Assembly (NCBI GenBank): GCA_903813345.2
Contig: CAIIXF020000009.1
Location: 250,001 to 310,000, forward strand
Direction: 5' to 3'
From: Owenia fusiformis
Taxonomy: Eukaryota; Annelida; Polychaeta; Sabellida; Oweniidae
Length of the DNA: 60,000 bases
Shown here: one piece after another, positions 12,011 to 26,300 of the stretch
How positions within the stretch are numbered: the first letter of the stretch is position 1
Layout: each line of letters begins with the position of its first letter
Program-made: the position numbers and the translations under genes
The notes under the pieces: generated by a model
The model's input: only the letters and a program-made list of their open reading frames with translations
Databases searched by the model: none
What the model was told of the DNA's origin: nothing

Positions 12011-12606
12011 CACCCCAGTCAAATTTGTCGTACGGTGGCCGTACGTCGACCGCAGATCAATTTAATCAGTGTATTTCTGCGGCGAGCGTAAGGAAACAAC
12101 GCTCGCCTTGCGGCCTCCGAACGGCGTATCCAGTTTTTACAGGCCGCAGGGTCGCCGTTGAAATTATAACTCGGAGTTTCATTTCATTTTCATTTTCATT
12201 TATTTATTTTCAAACATCTGGTGAAACATACAGATAAGGCGGATGACACCCTAATGGGCATATTATCCGCACAGAGAAGATGAAGAGTTATAATATTTGT
12301 TCATTTCTGCAGTGCCCGTAGAAATCAACTGGCTCAACAAGATTGAATCATTATTTGTCGATGTTTTACGAACACTTTTCATTTGATATTACATCCTAGC
12401 ACAATGAATAACTTTTATAAATTGTCCTGATGTGAATAAAATGAAAATAAGTATTATTTATCAACCAAAATTCGCTTTGCGGCTGTCATGGGAAATGTGA
12501 CTGCAAAAGTATGAGGGCGCAGAAATTCTATGGCGAGCGTAGAAAAGCTACTGATCGCAGAAAAAATATAGACCGCACGGCGGCCGTAGGAAATGTGACT
12601 GGGGTG
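12011..12606. mobile_element. PIF/Harbinger-type MITE, copy 2
   Basis: Same family as 10202-10853: CACCCCAGTCAAATTTGTCG at the left, the AAATGTGACTGGGGTG form at the right, with TTA on both sides (12008-12010, 12607-12609). About 120 bp near 12180-12300 (CATTTTCATTT run, then ACATCTGGTGAAACATACAG) has no counterpart in copy 1 and looks like a secondary insertion. Confidence 0.85.
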
Positions 12607-12609
12607 TTA

Positions 12610-14105
12610 GATAATGCATTGGCCTAACATATGCACATTTTTAAATCCTCAATATAGGCACAATCCAACATATGACTGTCAAAGATCTGTTGCAATACCT
12701 TTCGTGGTACTTCCAGGGATGATTCTCAGTATGAAAATCGAGAACTGACTAGTTTTTCGCATTCTGGGGAGATGTTAATGTGACCTTTTTGGATTCACCA
12801 TCCTAAAATTGTGTCTATTGATTCTTGTCGACTCATTCTCAGGAAAGCCTTTTGACGGTTCGATTTTAAATTTTGACAGATGATTCTTTGTAGAAAATCT
12901 AGAACGGATTCATTTTTCGGCATTGAAGGTAAATTATGTCAATGCAGCTATTTTGGATAGTCTTGTCTACGATATTGCAAACCCCTTGGCAGATAGATTT
13001 CAAATTTTCAGGAAAGATCTTTTTTAAAAATCTCAAACTAATTAGGTTTTTGGCAGTCTGGGTAATTTTTTTGAAATGGCCACATTGAATGTTTTGTCTT
13101 AAAATCTTGTCTTATTAACTGATTAGTGTTTGGCATTTAGGATGAAATATTTGCAGTATATATATGCAGTATTCATTTTCAACACATCTGTGCCATTTAT
13201 ATTGCTTTCTTCCGTAAATATATATATTATTTCGGCACATGAAAATAAAAATAAAAGGGAGAATGCGCACTTTGGGTTAAACAATCAAGAACCCGGATGA
13301 AAATCAGCTAAATATGAAAATAATAAAATGCGCAACTGTTTCATCTTATTGCTTTTCATATTAAACATTCAATACTTCACGTGTAATGAAAAATGAAAGT
13401 AAATACATGAACGTAAAATAATACACAGACATGATAAACACAGCTTTTGGTTAATTATGTGCCAGCCAAGGAGATTGATGTTACCGCCTCTCCAATGCCT
13501 GATCAAAGTGATTCAACGGCTCACATTATTATGCTTGATGTTATTGGCTTTATTTTGAAGACAGGTTTTTAGAAATTGGGGGAAAGGATGTGTTAAAGAC
13601 AGCGAGAGTTCAATGCACTCAGATAAAGAAAAACATCAAAAGAGTTCATACTACTCTAGTATGTATCAGTATTCAGTCTAAAATGTTGGGAGATACACAA
13701 TCAAATATAGAATTAATGTAAAAGGGTCAAAATATATTTCAAAGCTGTGCTGTACATGAAAAAAAGCGAAACATTGTTTCTAAAAATGTTTCTAAGTCAA
13801 CAATTTTAACATCTTAGATTACAATCTGGTTAAGAATTTTTTTGTAAAAATATCTCTTATCTAACCCAGTTTGATTGTTGTTTTGTACAACCGCTATATC
13901 CATTGCATTGGGTATATTAGAATATATACGATCCTTTTCGAGAAGGTCAACCAACCCCAGAATGTTTTCGAAAACAACGATTATGTTGATAACCTTTCAC
14001 CTATGTTTCGCAAGAACCCTCAAAGATAATGAATATTTAAATATATATCTAAGAACAATTTAAAAAAACCTCATTGCAAAATACGAGAATCTAGACGATG
14101 GTGTC
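12610..14105. other. Intergenic stretch with degenerate tandem repeats
   Basis: About 12690-13140 holds three or more loosely related units with 'TTTTCGGCATT / GAAAATCTAGAA / CAGGAAAG' phrases. The remainder is AT-rich with no exon I can support. The promoter and any 5' non-coding exon of the RING gene should be within or near this stretch; I see no clear TATA box that decides a start. Confidence 0.45.
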
Positions 14106-14342
14106 ATGGAGGACAAGGAAGACATTGGTTTTCCTCGGACAACGTCGGTAACCGAAAGGTTAAAATGTCACTCGTGTGAAAGCATTGTAAGGTTACCAAC
14201 ATCACTGCCTTGTCTGCATGTGTTTTGCACAAGATGCTTACATATTCAAATAGAGAAATGTAATCTTAAAGCGGGTGTTTTAAAATGCCCTATGTGCGGT
14301 AAAGGATGCGAAGTGAAGGAAGAACAATGGCAGCATCTTAAG
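14106..14342 (+). CDS. Exon 1: RING finger domain
   Basis: Seventy-nine residues. Metal ligands follow the C3HC4 pattern: C21-x2-C24-x11-C36-x-H38-x2-C41-x2-C44-x16-C61-x2-C64. The phrase LPCLHVFCTRCL is typical of TRIM-type E3 ubiquitin ligases, and the long last loop also fits TRIM RINGs. A hydrophobic residue after C24 (E25-S26-I27) occupies the usual E2-contact site. No B-box follows in later exons, so it is not a classical TRIM. The exon ends at CTTAAG|GTAAGT. Confidence 0.88.
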
Positions 14343-17300
14343 GTAAGTACAACGGATGTTTTACGATCATTGATAAATTCAAATTCTAAAGACTGCAACC
14401 TATGTGTTGATATAAACGACAGTAAATGTGTATCATTAGACATTCAAAACAGTAAGAGAGTTATGAATTATTTAGCGAATATTACAAATATGTCATACTA
14501 TTGATGTTATACGTGTTCATCTTTCAATGATTCTAGCAAGGTGTATTCCCCTAGCCCTTCCAGCCCATCGAGCTTGTAGGATCATTGAAAGTGATACAGG
14601 TATTCACCGAAAATAGTATGAAATATTTCTTTCAGCAAATATATTTTTTATTATATTAATACAGATGGATTCAAAAACCATGATTAAAACAAGTAAAACA
14701 TTTGAACGCTACAATACAGAGATTCAATTAAAATACATCAAACATAATATTACTATGAATAACAAAAACTCCACGAACTTCGTTTACAGATATTTTGAAT
14801 ATTTTCGATTTTGAATGCTATGATTTTCTTTTCAGAATGATGTTCACTCGGACGACCCGATCGACACATCCGTTGGAAGTGATAGAAACTTAGCAGGGGC
14901 GCCAGCCAGAGTAAGTATCAGTAGTTTTTTACGGGGCAATATATAAAGTTCTACTTATTGATAAAAAAAATTGATAACATATCAGTTTCTCTCGATGACT
15001 TTTTTGAAATAATTATGCTTGATGCATTATTATGCCTTTTCTTGTGAACATTGGCCTTTTGCTACTATTAAAAATGATGGAGATGCAAAATTCTTGTATG
15101 ACGAAATTATTTTAAAAATGCAATTGAACATTCAAGTTTACAGAAATCATAAACAAAACGTTTCCCTTGCAAATTATGATACAGACCTTATTATTAATGA
15201 CAAAATAATGTTCTATGATAATACGTTTTTCTACTAATCAAAGATGCTAATGGGAAGAAGTACACATGGTAGTACTTTTAATAATTGTAAAAATATGTTC
15301 ATGAAATTTCAAAATTAAAAAATACACCCAACGGCCAATACTCGTCGCTTTTTCACCGTTTTATTATCAAGACTACGATTCGGTAAATTGAAATCATCAT
15401 TCGTTAATATTTGAAGGTCTCTATTCAACGTCGATCTATTGCCTGTCATGTTAAGGAACAATGGACGGAATGGGACGAATGTATCCCCTTATCCAGAGAG
15501 ACGCCAGATAGTTACTCCGGTTCGGATATTGACAACAGTAGGTTGTCTAAGAATGAGGTAAAATACTTTATGTTTATCACACGCACGTGTTTACCAAAGC
15601 TTTGGTGCACAAAACAAACAAAACATCTGTTTTTGCCAGTTATTAAATTTATTAAAATATAATAATAATATTACGTAACATATACATATGTATTACATAC
15701 CTAGCGAAGCATTTGTATGGAAGTCAATGGAGCTGAAGGACGGCTATATATTCCTGTATAGCCGCCAAACTTTTTACCATGACAATCGTATGACGTCACG
15801 TTTCATTTCTTACATATTCCAATCGCACACAGACGTGTGATTATTGATATAACATGAAAACAAAGCATTTTTGTCTTAATGTAAATGTACTTTAGGTATG
15901 TAATACAACAATTATGTCTGTATCATTGAATATATGCCTTCGGTCTGTCGTAAATATAACCCTCGCAAGCTCGGGCTATATTGACGTCAGACCTCAGGCA
16001 TATATTCAATGATAGGGACATAATGGCTAAATATAATATTACATAACAATGTGTGCAAGTTTTGGGAATATTTTTCGAGGGGGAGGAGGTCGGGAATGCA
16101 CTGGCGGATCTGGGGGGGGGGGCAGAAAGAAAAAATTGTGCCCAAAAAAATTGAGCCAAAAAAGGCCATAAAGCCCCAAAAAGTAGGCCTTTTTGGTCAT
16201 AAATTGGCCTTTTAAGGCCTTATTTTTTAATTTTAGGCCAAATTTTGAAGAAAATTTGGGCCCACTTTTGGGTTTTTGGGGCCCAAATTTTTTTTCGGCG
16301 CAAGCGCGGACGTTTTTTCTCAGAACAGAAGTTCGGGCCCCCCCCCCCCCCTTCTTGGTTCCCAGATCCGCCCCTGGGAATGGGTTGGATTTGTAATAAA
16401 TATATATTTATTTTGTTACTGTATACACGTACACATACTTTAAATATGAAAGTATGAAATATAATACATCTAAAACCAGCTGACTGCAGAATTTATTTAA
16501 TACATGTATACTGATTAAATGATAGCCTGCAAGGGTGTTTAGTATGATACGTTTCTTAGGACCAACCAGCCCTCTTCCAAGCTCCTCCCCTAAAATAATT
16601 GACAGTAATGTGAACTTGCTTAGATGAAAACATAAAGAATCTAATCTTCAATTAGATGTATATTTATGTTTATCACACGCACTTTGTGTAATTATACAGA
16701 ATTAAATCCCACTTGGGTAGCAACACAATAGAATTTGCTGTGGTTTAGTTTTAAGAATGTATGGTTTTATCAAAAGGAAAGTGCATTATTTTTCTATTGT
16801 TTTTAAAGAATGTACACTTGGCAAGCTATCAAAAACAAGAGAGACTTAAATGACCATTGACAGTTTTTGATAGTTTTCATTTCCTAAAAACAATATACAA
16901 AAATACATGTACCCTTCTTTTCTTACTGTGCATTCTTTAGAATAAAACAATTTATCATTTTTTGTTGCTATCTACATCATTGATCTTATGTTACTTACAA
17001 ATATTCTGCTGTATTCAAATTCAATGTTCTGGACTGGACAGTCACCTGTAGTGCATTGAATCTAGACTAATTATAGCCCACTCAGTCACTTACATCAACT
17101 CACACTCATGAGGTCAATGCAACCAACTCTTTTTGTTGTTACAATTAATTGGCTATATAACAACAAATTTTAACCAATAAGAGCCAGGGTCATTGTGAGC
17201 CTGGTTGAAGTTTGCAAAATTCACAGTTTGAATAGTCAATACAAAAGAAATCACATTTTCCCGGATTAAAGACCTTTTAACTGTAATATAATAGACCCTT

Positions 17301-20300
17301 TGCCTGTGATAAGAGTCTGTGTGATTTAAGTAAGATAAAGCATTCGAATTCGATTTGATAAGAAATAATAACCTCAGGCCTTCGGCCTTCGGTGTATCAT
17401 CTCTTATAAAACCTCATTATTATGCTTTATCTAGTACATAATACAATTAATTGTAAAGAAATACATAAAACGAACACGAATAAGACTTTCTTGGGGTTTT
17501 AATGGCATATAGCTTTATTAAACCTTGTTAACTCTTGCCTCCCGCTATTCATAAACTGAGAGCAACGTTTCAAAATATTAAATATATATACGAATATACA
17601 CGTCGAACAGTCATAAATTAAAACTATTTACTCTCCTTTTATAGTTAAATCTCAGTGATTGTTTATATTTTCATTTCAAAATAGTGTCTAACATATCGAT
17701 ATAATTTTCAGGTCTCTGTTAAATCTTGGGATGTTGAATATCATACCAAGGAACAATATTTCGAGACAGAACTGGAAAAATGCGACCCCTTATCCAGTGA
17801 TACATCATGTGATTATTCAGGTTCTGAAATGTGTACGCCTATGAAGGAGTTTGATGTTAACGACAATGGATCATCTAAGAGTGAGGTGAATCATATTAAA
17901 ATCCTATTTTAGTTAACTTACAAATTGGATTTCAGTTTGAAAATCATAGACATATTTTTTGACCAATACGGGTATGTCTATATATTTGGGATTATGCAAT
18001 TTACCGCCCCTTCCTCGGTGAATTTTCACCTACCCACACACCATGTAGGGTCTGAATTTAAACAGCGTCAGCTTTTCTACCGATCTCATTTGCCTGGAGG
18101 CGTTCATCTGCTGCTCTTAAATTCCCCTTACAATAATGCAACATTGGGGTAAAAAGAAATATCAACTGTAACATCATGGTTCCAAAAAGTATTTGTGTTT
18201 GCTTCACACAGAAATCTAGGTTCGCAAGAATGTGTTTGATATTTTACCGTCAGATTATTTACAAATACAAAAAATCGGTATCATAAAATACGTCCGAAAT
18301 GAAATACAACAGGCAACCTCCTATTGGATAAATGATAAACCTGCCCCAATTGTATTTCCTGGGGTGAATCGTTTTTCGCGATAACATGCAATAGTAATTA
18401 GAATTAAAATCAGACCCTGCATGGTGGTTGAATAGGTGGACATCCATCTAGGTAAGGGTGGTTATTGTACAATCCCTATTCATTTATATCATTTTTACTT
18501 TTAAGTTCCGTATATTACTTCGACATTGTTGTATTTTGTGATAACAGGCCTCTTAGAACTTCCAACAACGCGAAAGCCAGTTCTGACATGGCGAACTACG
18601 TTCCTTGCACTCGAACCACGATTCCCACATCGTGAACGCAAAATCTTTAACCGCGCACCACTATTTCCTTGTCCCCGAACATATTTCTCCACTCGCGCAG
18701 AGAGATTCGTAACCGCGAACAATTTGTACATTATACATCCGGGAGTTTCGGATTCAATGGTATATGCCAATATGGAGGACGGTGTCAACAGTCAACTCAG
18801 TGAAACAATGAAACGAAAACATTTCGATTGGGAATGTGGTCCGCGATTTAATATATCTGTGCGTGAGTGGAGAAATGTGTTCGGGAACAAAAATGGTGGT
18901 GCGCGGTTAAAGATTTTGCATTCACGATGTGAATTTTGCGGTTCGAGTGCAAGGAACGTAGTTTGCGAGGTCAGAACTTATGTTCGCGCTATTGGAAGTC
19001 TAGGAAGCCTATAGTACTGTACATAGTGTTTTCGAACTATTTAAATTAGTTAATTTAGGACAAAAAATCCGTGTGCCAAGACACTGGAAAGATTTGACTT
19101 ACACGATTGATTGTAACGTGTGTAAACATATTTTTGGTATGTTGTTGAAATAGGTTATATAATGTTATTGTCTTTAAATTTTTCATTATCCTAGACAAAT
19201 GAATCAAAATGTGTACTTCTGACTTTTTTAAATATAAATTCTAGATGACGAGGGACGAGGCACATGACGAGGTTCTTTCAGCAGAAACCACAGAAATCAG
19301 GGAAGATCATACAGAAGGTTGGTACATACACATTAGGAGACATTGTCGAGAAGACGTACACTGTATTGAAGGAATGAATTAATTAATCTGGAGATCATGT
19401 ACTTATTCATAATTCAAATTGATTTGCAGTTGATTGCAAGATAAATATATCTTTACTACCAGCCTCAAACTGTAATGTAAAGCGCTGTCAGACAAGGAAT
19501 TAAGATGCAAAATAATGTCACCATGATTTGTAACAGACGCCAACGACCGTCACAAAAACGGAGACCATAACAATATGTCACCACTTTTTGGTGGTGGAAT
19601 AATGACGATTCGAATTAGGATGAAGCTGAATCAATCAAGCCACGTTTCTTATACCAACTTCCTTCAATTGCCTCGCTAACGCTCAATGGATGCTGCAGTT
19701 TTTAAACCCGAATTCAATATCTAAATCGGAACTTTTGAATAATTCAATTGGGTGCTGTATATTAAAAACATTTTAATAATTTTAATACGAAATCTTCATT
19801 TAGAAAAGTCTGAATATTGCAATCTTATTCTACACATTTGTTGAAATATGATTACAGATATGACTCATGTTGAAGCAAACGTTTTGAAGAGGAATGTACA
19901 TGTAAGCGAAGCAGGTGTGTGCTTCCCGAATGTAACAGAGGGCGATATGACTGAACTTATAAAAGTTGAGCAAGATAAAGAGAGAAGTCTAGATGTAAGT
20001 TGTTTCACAACCACATAGCTCGGTTGTAGAGCGTGTACCTATTACGCATTTTTCCCGGAAAGTCCCAGATTCGATCCCCGGTTCAGGTACTTTGCTTGTT
20101 GCGTGAAGTGCTTCAGGGTGTTTGAATGAGTCCACGACTCGTATAAAAGGCTGTGGGTTTTACTTGTATGAAATATATACACACTACCCTACCACGTGAC
20201 CACGTTTAAAAGGGAAACAGGGTACAGCTTAGTTGCAAATGGAGGACGTGGGTTTAATTCCATATTTCTGAACGTAAAATACATTTTACATATATTTCTA

Positions 20301-23300
20301 GTGTTCTACCAGACATAGAATTGATTCATCAAGGAGTGTGTAGAATATTGTTGGCAAAAAACCACTATAGGCAAAGATAGATAATAGTGGGCGCAGTGAA
20401 GCAAAACCAAATGCAATACACGATACATTTCAGTAAATCTATCAACGTACAGGGAGCATGTAAGTGTCCCTTCGAAAATGTTACATTGATATGTAACAAA
20501 AAACCCAGTTAACTGTTGTTTAAACTGCGTGTCATCGTGTTATAGGTGGATACGTTTTCTAGTATGTTAGTCAACTGTATTTTTGTGAATTTGAACAAAA
20601 CATTTTGAATGGTCGGGTTTTTAGGACGGTAGTGAATTAGACCATTCAAGGGGTTCTATAGAAAGATTCTTCATATGTAGTTCAGGCAATTTTAATTATT
20701 CTGAGTAGCAAATAGTCATTAATACTGATAGCGGATAGTCATTTATCATTAACGTGTTGATATTTAATTTCGTTATTTTATTTCAATTTGATACCCTAGT
20801 AACACATATAATCTAGCGTTCTTGGTAATTTAATGACTAAAATGCATACGACTTGAAAGCCCGTGTCTAAATCTACAAAATAATGTTTACTTTATTTGGA
20901 TTAAATAACAATTGATGACACCTCAAAGCATCAACAGGCGGCCTTTTTAGCATTACTTTCACTGTTTGCAACGTAAATGTACATGAGGTCGGGACATAGT
21001 ATGTCTGTATAATCAGCTTACTTTCTCGCTCCCTGTACTATTGAACAATTTACATTCCTTGTACCCTGTATTGATCAACTTTTTGCAGCTGTGTACCGTG
21101 TACTATGACATATCAAATATTTTAAAATTTAAAACGATATTATTTACATTATTTCTTCAACTATCATATAACTTGGAACATGGACTTCACTATTGCACCA
21201 CTGAAGTGTAGCGAATAGCAATATTGACTCACTCCGAGCACCAAACGTATTAACCTTTCGACTAAGCAGTCGATATACTCAAAAGCGACATGTTTGAAAG
21301 CCAAAAGATTCGCGCATCGAGGTAGGGTAGTGTGATATAGGTGCACATAAAATCACACAAGGCTCCTTCAAGGAGGGGTTCCTCGGTCTGCCTTCAATGA
21401 TTACATGCGCTAATTATCCCACCGAACGAAGTTCGAGGGGGATATAGAAAAGCCGTTCGTCCGCCCGTCCATCCGTTCGTCCGTCCGTGTGTCCGGGCAA
21501 TAACTCGAATACCGGGCAGTGGATTTCATTCAAATTTTATAGGCTTATGCCTTATGGGTGTAGGACCTCCGCTCGAGAAGGAATTTTCAATATGGCCGCT
21601 AAATTCAAAATGGTGGCCATTTTTCGGAAAAAATATAATCTTTGATAATTCAAATACTAGTAAATGGATTTGGTTCAAATTTTATATGCTGTCGCCTTGG
21701 TACAAAAGAGCCTTGCTCGAGAAGGCATTTACAAGATGGCCGCCATATTTCAAAATGGCGCCATTTTTTCCTAAAAGAACGTAACCTTTCATAACTCAAA
21801 TACCAGTTGATGGATTTGATTCAAATTATATATGCTGATGCCTATAGACAAAGAAGTTCTGCTCAAGAAGACATTTTCAAGATGGCCACTGGATTTCAAA
21901 ATGGCCGCCATTTTCGTAAAAAAACATAATCATTGATAACTCAAATACCAGTGGATGGATTTGGTTCCAATTTTATATGCTGATGTTTAGGGAAAAAGAA
22001 ATCTGCTTCAGAAGATATTTCAAAGGCGTCAGCTGAATTTCAAAATGGCTGCCGTTTTTTATAAAAAAAACTCATACCATTGGATGGATTTACTTCAAAT
22101 TTTATATACTAATGCCTAGCGATAAGCTTAGCCTAGCATCATATATATAAAAACATGTTTTGTTCGGTGGGATTTGCTACTCCCCTCACTTATAGGATAG
22201 GATAAATTGGTTATGTAATGATCGGTTTCCCTCAGGAAATATGGGATCACATTTCCCTTAGGATATACCCCATGCCGAAATCAACCCATTTTACACAACT
22301 CTCATATATCCCAAAAAACAATGTATGATACCCCTTTCCCACCATCCAAAAACCAATATCACATTCAAAGACCAGAACACCAAGGGAAACCGAAGTCATT
22401 GCAGACATGTTGAAAATGGAGGTATTACACTTTTGGAAGAGTGTCAGCAATCAAATACGTAACCATTTTAAACTAGTTATTGCATAAATTGAATATTCTC
22501 TGAAATATGACTGTTTTCTCTATCACTTGCTTATTCCATACCTACTGTATATCACACTAGGTACTCGCCTGTATGATGATGTCACTGGTTGTAGGTAGAA
22601 ATCTGACTATGCAAAACAAGATTTATGGCTATTTAAAAAAACTATGAAATCATCATCTAGCCAGTATATCACAACATTTTTGATGGACCAATAAGTGACA
22701 GGTCTTAGTGGAAAGTTATAACATATAAAAGATCTAAAAAATTGATACAGCCAAACTCAGAGCATTTAAACAAATGTTGAAAAATCACATATGGATTGTA
22801 ATAAAGTCAATGACTGATTATTGATTTCAGGTTAGTAGCAATATTGTAAGCAACCCTGAAGAAGACATTGACGATTTGTTGAAGGAGCTGAAGGCAAAAG
22901 AAGAAAGAAGACGAGAAAAAGAAAACAAAAGACGAGAAGAGGAAGATAAGATACGTAAAGATGAAGATGAAAGAAGAGAAAAAGAGGATGAAATTCTCAA
23001 TACAAATCAGAAAAACAAACGACATGGTGAAGACATTGAGGTACAAGCAATATTCAAAGTAAGTTGCACGGTGGCAGATTTCTAGAACCTCTAATAACCT
23101 TGTAGCACACTATACCACAGCAATATTTGACCTAAGACTAGTAATGTACTCGATTACGCTGGTAGCCTCGAAGGCATAATTTTCAGTGATTTGGTGAACT
23201 AAACTATAAAAGTCATTTTTCTCCTTCCCGACCCCATTGGGTCAGCTAACCGAACAACCATAGCAGCCATCTTATCTGATGCGGACTCTGATGTTGACTC

Positions 23301-26300
23301 TAATGCCTCCTGTTTTGTTAGAGATGGTTCACCGGTATAAAAATAATGTGCCCCCTGATCATTGAAATTATGTGCGTCTCCATCTTCCAACTTGACATAA
23401 GTCCAACCGATGTCTAAAAGCTGGCTCTTGATGATACGCCGATTGAGGTAAAGATACTCGTTTACTTCGTACTTCCAAAACATTTGTTTCTCCAGATCTG
23501 TAGTCATCTTCTGGAGCTACAGTTGTAAATCTTCTTTTATTTGGAGGACTCTGAAATGTATGTCCCTTTGACAATCCTGGAAAATCTTCAGAAGTCATTC
23601 TTATCTGTCACCTGAGTGGCCACTTTGGGGTTATTATCTCTCTATCTTGTTTCACATGTAATTCTTGATTGGCCACCATGCGCCCCCCCCCCCCCCCCCT
23701 ACCGGTCATTGCTGTGGGTTAAATGTCGAAGCAACCTCTTGAGACTGTTATCTCTGAGGAGTTACACGTCACTTCGTCTGTTACTCTGTCCTAATCCTTG
23801 GGTTCGATCCTTATATAACTACAGGACTTGAAGGTCGGATATCACTATGTAACACTGGCTCAGAGCGAGAAGTTGAACCTTGTTATACCGCCTGTAAGGT
23901 CTGACATAGGTTGTTTATCTGATCCTTCATCTGTGTAATATCTCCACTAATAATGTTGACCTGACTTCCCATGTTCGACATGTGTTCTTCAATGTCAGCC
24001 ACCCGTCCTTCTATCATGTTTATGGTGGTCGGCTTCTGGTTAATTGCATCTATCATAACATGAGTTTTCATTTCTCTATCTACTGGTCTTTCATGCATGC
24101 CACTTTCAGTTCTGTAGGTGAAGTTATCATTGATGAGGTACAAGGAATTCATCTGCCTCCTTTTAATCTGGTTCCCCATGCTGGCCCCTATGGACTATAC
24201 ACACCATCATGCACTGTGCCCGACCAATAACCTGTAGTTTGTCCACTCCAGGCTTTCTTGAACTCTGTTTCTATCCCAGTCTTATCACTGGGGTACATTG
24301 CTCCCGCACCTCTATCTGTAGGGCGTCTCTCACTTGGATCTGACCCAATTGGCAGCTTCCATTTTCCGCCTGTGAAGGTTCTGAAACGATGTGATCCGTA
24401 TCCTTTCTTCCTTTATATTGAAGAGTTTCATCCTTCCATCTCCACGCCTGTAGCTAACTTTAAACATACAGTCCTCAGTCCTCTCTACATCTTTAGATTT
24501 GTCTGCATCAGAGAGATCACCACTCTCTATTGACTTGGGATTTCTGTATCCATGATAACTAGCCTATTCGTAGCAATGTCTGCTTTACTGGACAAACCGT
24601 TAACTGCAATTCCAACACTATAATTCACTAGCTTGTGTATGAAAACTTCAAAATTGTTGAACAATCCTCACAACTTGTTCTGTTGGTAAATATATCTTCT
24701 TCAATAAACTGTAAAGTTTAATAATAACAAATATATTGTGGCGTTTATAAGTCCAAACAGTACAATAAATTCCAAATGCAAAGACTTTTGCTTATTTCGC
24801 TCGTTGTAGGCAGAATCTCCACGATATTTTTTCTCACACGCATATATCAGTATCATATATTTTATGAAAGGTACAGGTTTGCGAAAAAATAGCTCAGAAG
24901 AAAACAGAGTCGACGATTTAATTCCTAACTTAAGAGGGTGGTTTCCTAAAGCCGATGGACGAGTGCGCATCATTCATGCAGATCGTAACTGTTTTTCGAA
25001 ATACCGTTTCGGTGACTTTAGTTAGGGATTAAATCGACGATTCCGTTCTCTTCTGAACTATTTGTTCGCAAATGTGTACATTTTCTTAATTATGATACTG
25101 ATACACATTTGTGATAAAAATGTCGTGGGAATTCTGCCAACAACGTGTGAAATAAGGAAAAAAGAAAAATCGTGCCTTCGACGTTCCGACATTTTGTTAC
25201 CGAAACGGTTACAGCGTAATCGAGTGGATCACCATTTAATCAACAAAGTCAAACAACAGTTCACTCTGTAAACGTCTAAGTCCACAATCTCCTTCCTTCC
25301 TTTTGTAATTGTATATTCAAACTTTAATGATGTGGAATCACCAAAGTCAGAATGATACACTCTAACGGCTACGTCCGAGTTCCTGTTCTCCAGTTAAGTG
25401 TATGTTATAACTTCAATGATGTAAAATCATCAAAATCCGAACAACATGTTCTGTAATCTGCTGTCTCCTTTATCTTCTTCTGTGTATAGATGTAAGTTCT
25501 AACTTCGATGATATGCAATCACCAAAGTCAAAATAAAACGTTCTGCAACCTGGTATCTCCTCCCCTGTGGATGTATTTTCTAACTTTCATGATGTAAACT
25601 CATCAAAGGAAGAATGATACGCTCTGTTGTCTGCTTTCTCATGTATCTCCTTCTCTGGGTATGTCTATTTCAACTTCGATGATATGAAATCATCAAAGTC
25701 AAAATAATCTGCTCTGCAATCTCCAGTACCTTCTTTCACTAGGTAGTTGTATTTTTCGAATTCAATGATGTAGAATCACCAAAGTTAGAAAAGTACGCTG
25801 AATAAACTGCTATCTTCTGGAACTTCCTCTCTCGATGCGTGTTTATGACGTGACGTCAATGATACAAAATCATCAAAGTCAGAATAATACTCTGTAATCC
25901 GCTAACTTGTATCATCTTCTATGTAGACTATGTATCTCAAAACAATATATGAAAGTGTCATAATATTATAATTCCAAAGTATCTTTCACCTCAAAATGTT
26001 AAAAGTCAAATTAGTTTCTTCCTCATAATTAACTAAGTCCAAGTTTTTCCAAATTCGGATAAATGTAGAAATATTCAATACGTCTATCGCTCCAACATTA
26101 ACAAAGACCTCGTTTCTATGCAGCAAGTTCCCCATTAGAGCTGTCTTCTCATCCAGATGTCCACGTTTCCATCTACAAACAATATGAGCAAAAATCCTTT
26201 TATTGTATCTGCAATAATCTTCTCCTTGTATCTTCAAATGACTAAGTCCAACTTCATGTCAATAATTGCCTAATCTACAAAAACACAGCACTTAATTAAA

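Noticed and set aside
17925-18152. Open frame directly after exon 4
   Set aside because: It begins inside intron 4 and runs into the left arm of a foldback MITE.
18526-19014. Plus-strand open frame of 162 codons
   Set aside because: It spans both arms of a foldback MITE inside an intron; the CpG-rich stem lacks stops in several frames.
23683-23699. C homopolymer of about 17, with similar G/C runs at 128, 1368, 16111, 16338, 26417 and 37587
   Set aside because: Striking in AT-rich DNA, but such runs accompany repeat ends here and are prone to assembly error; no function supported.
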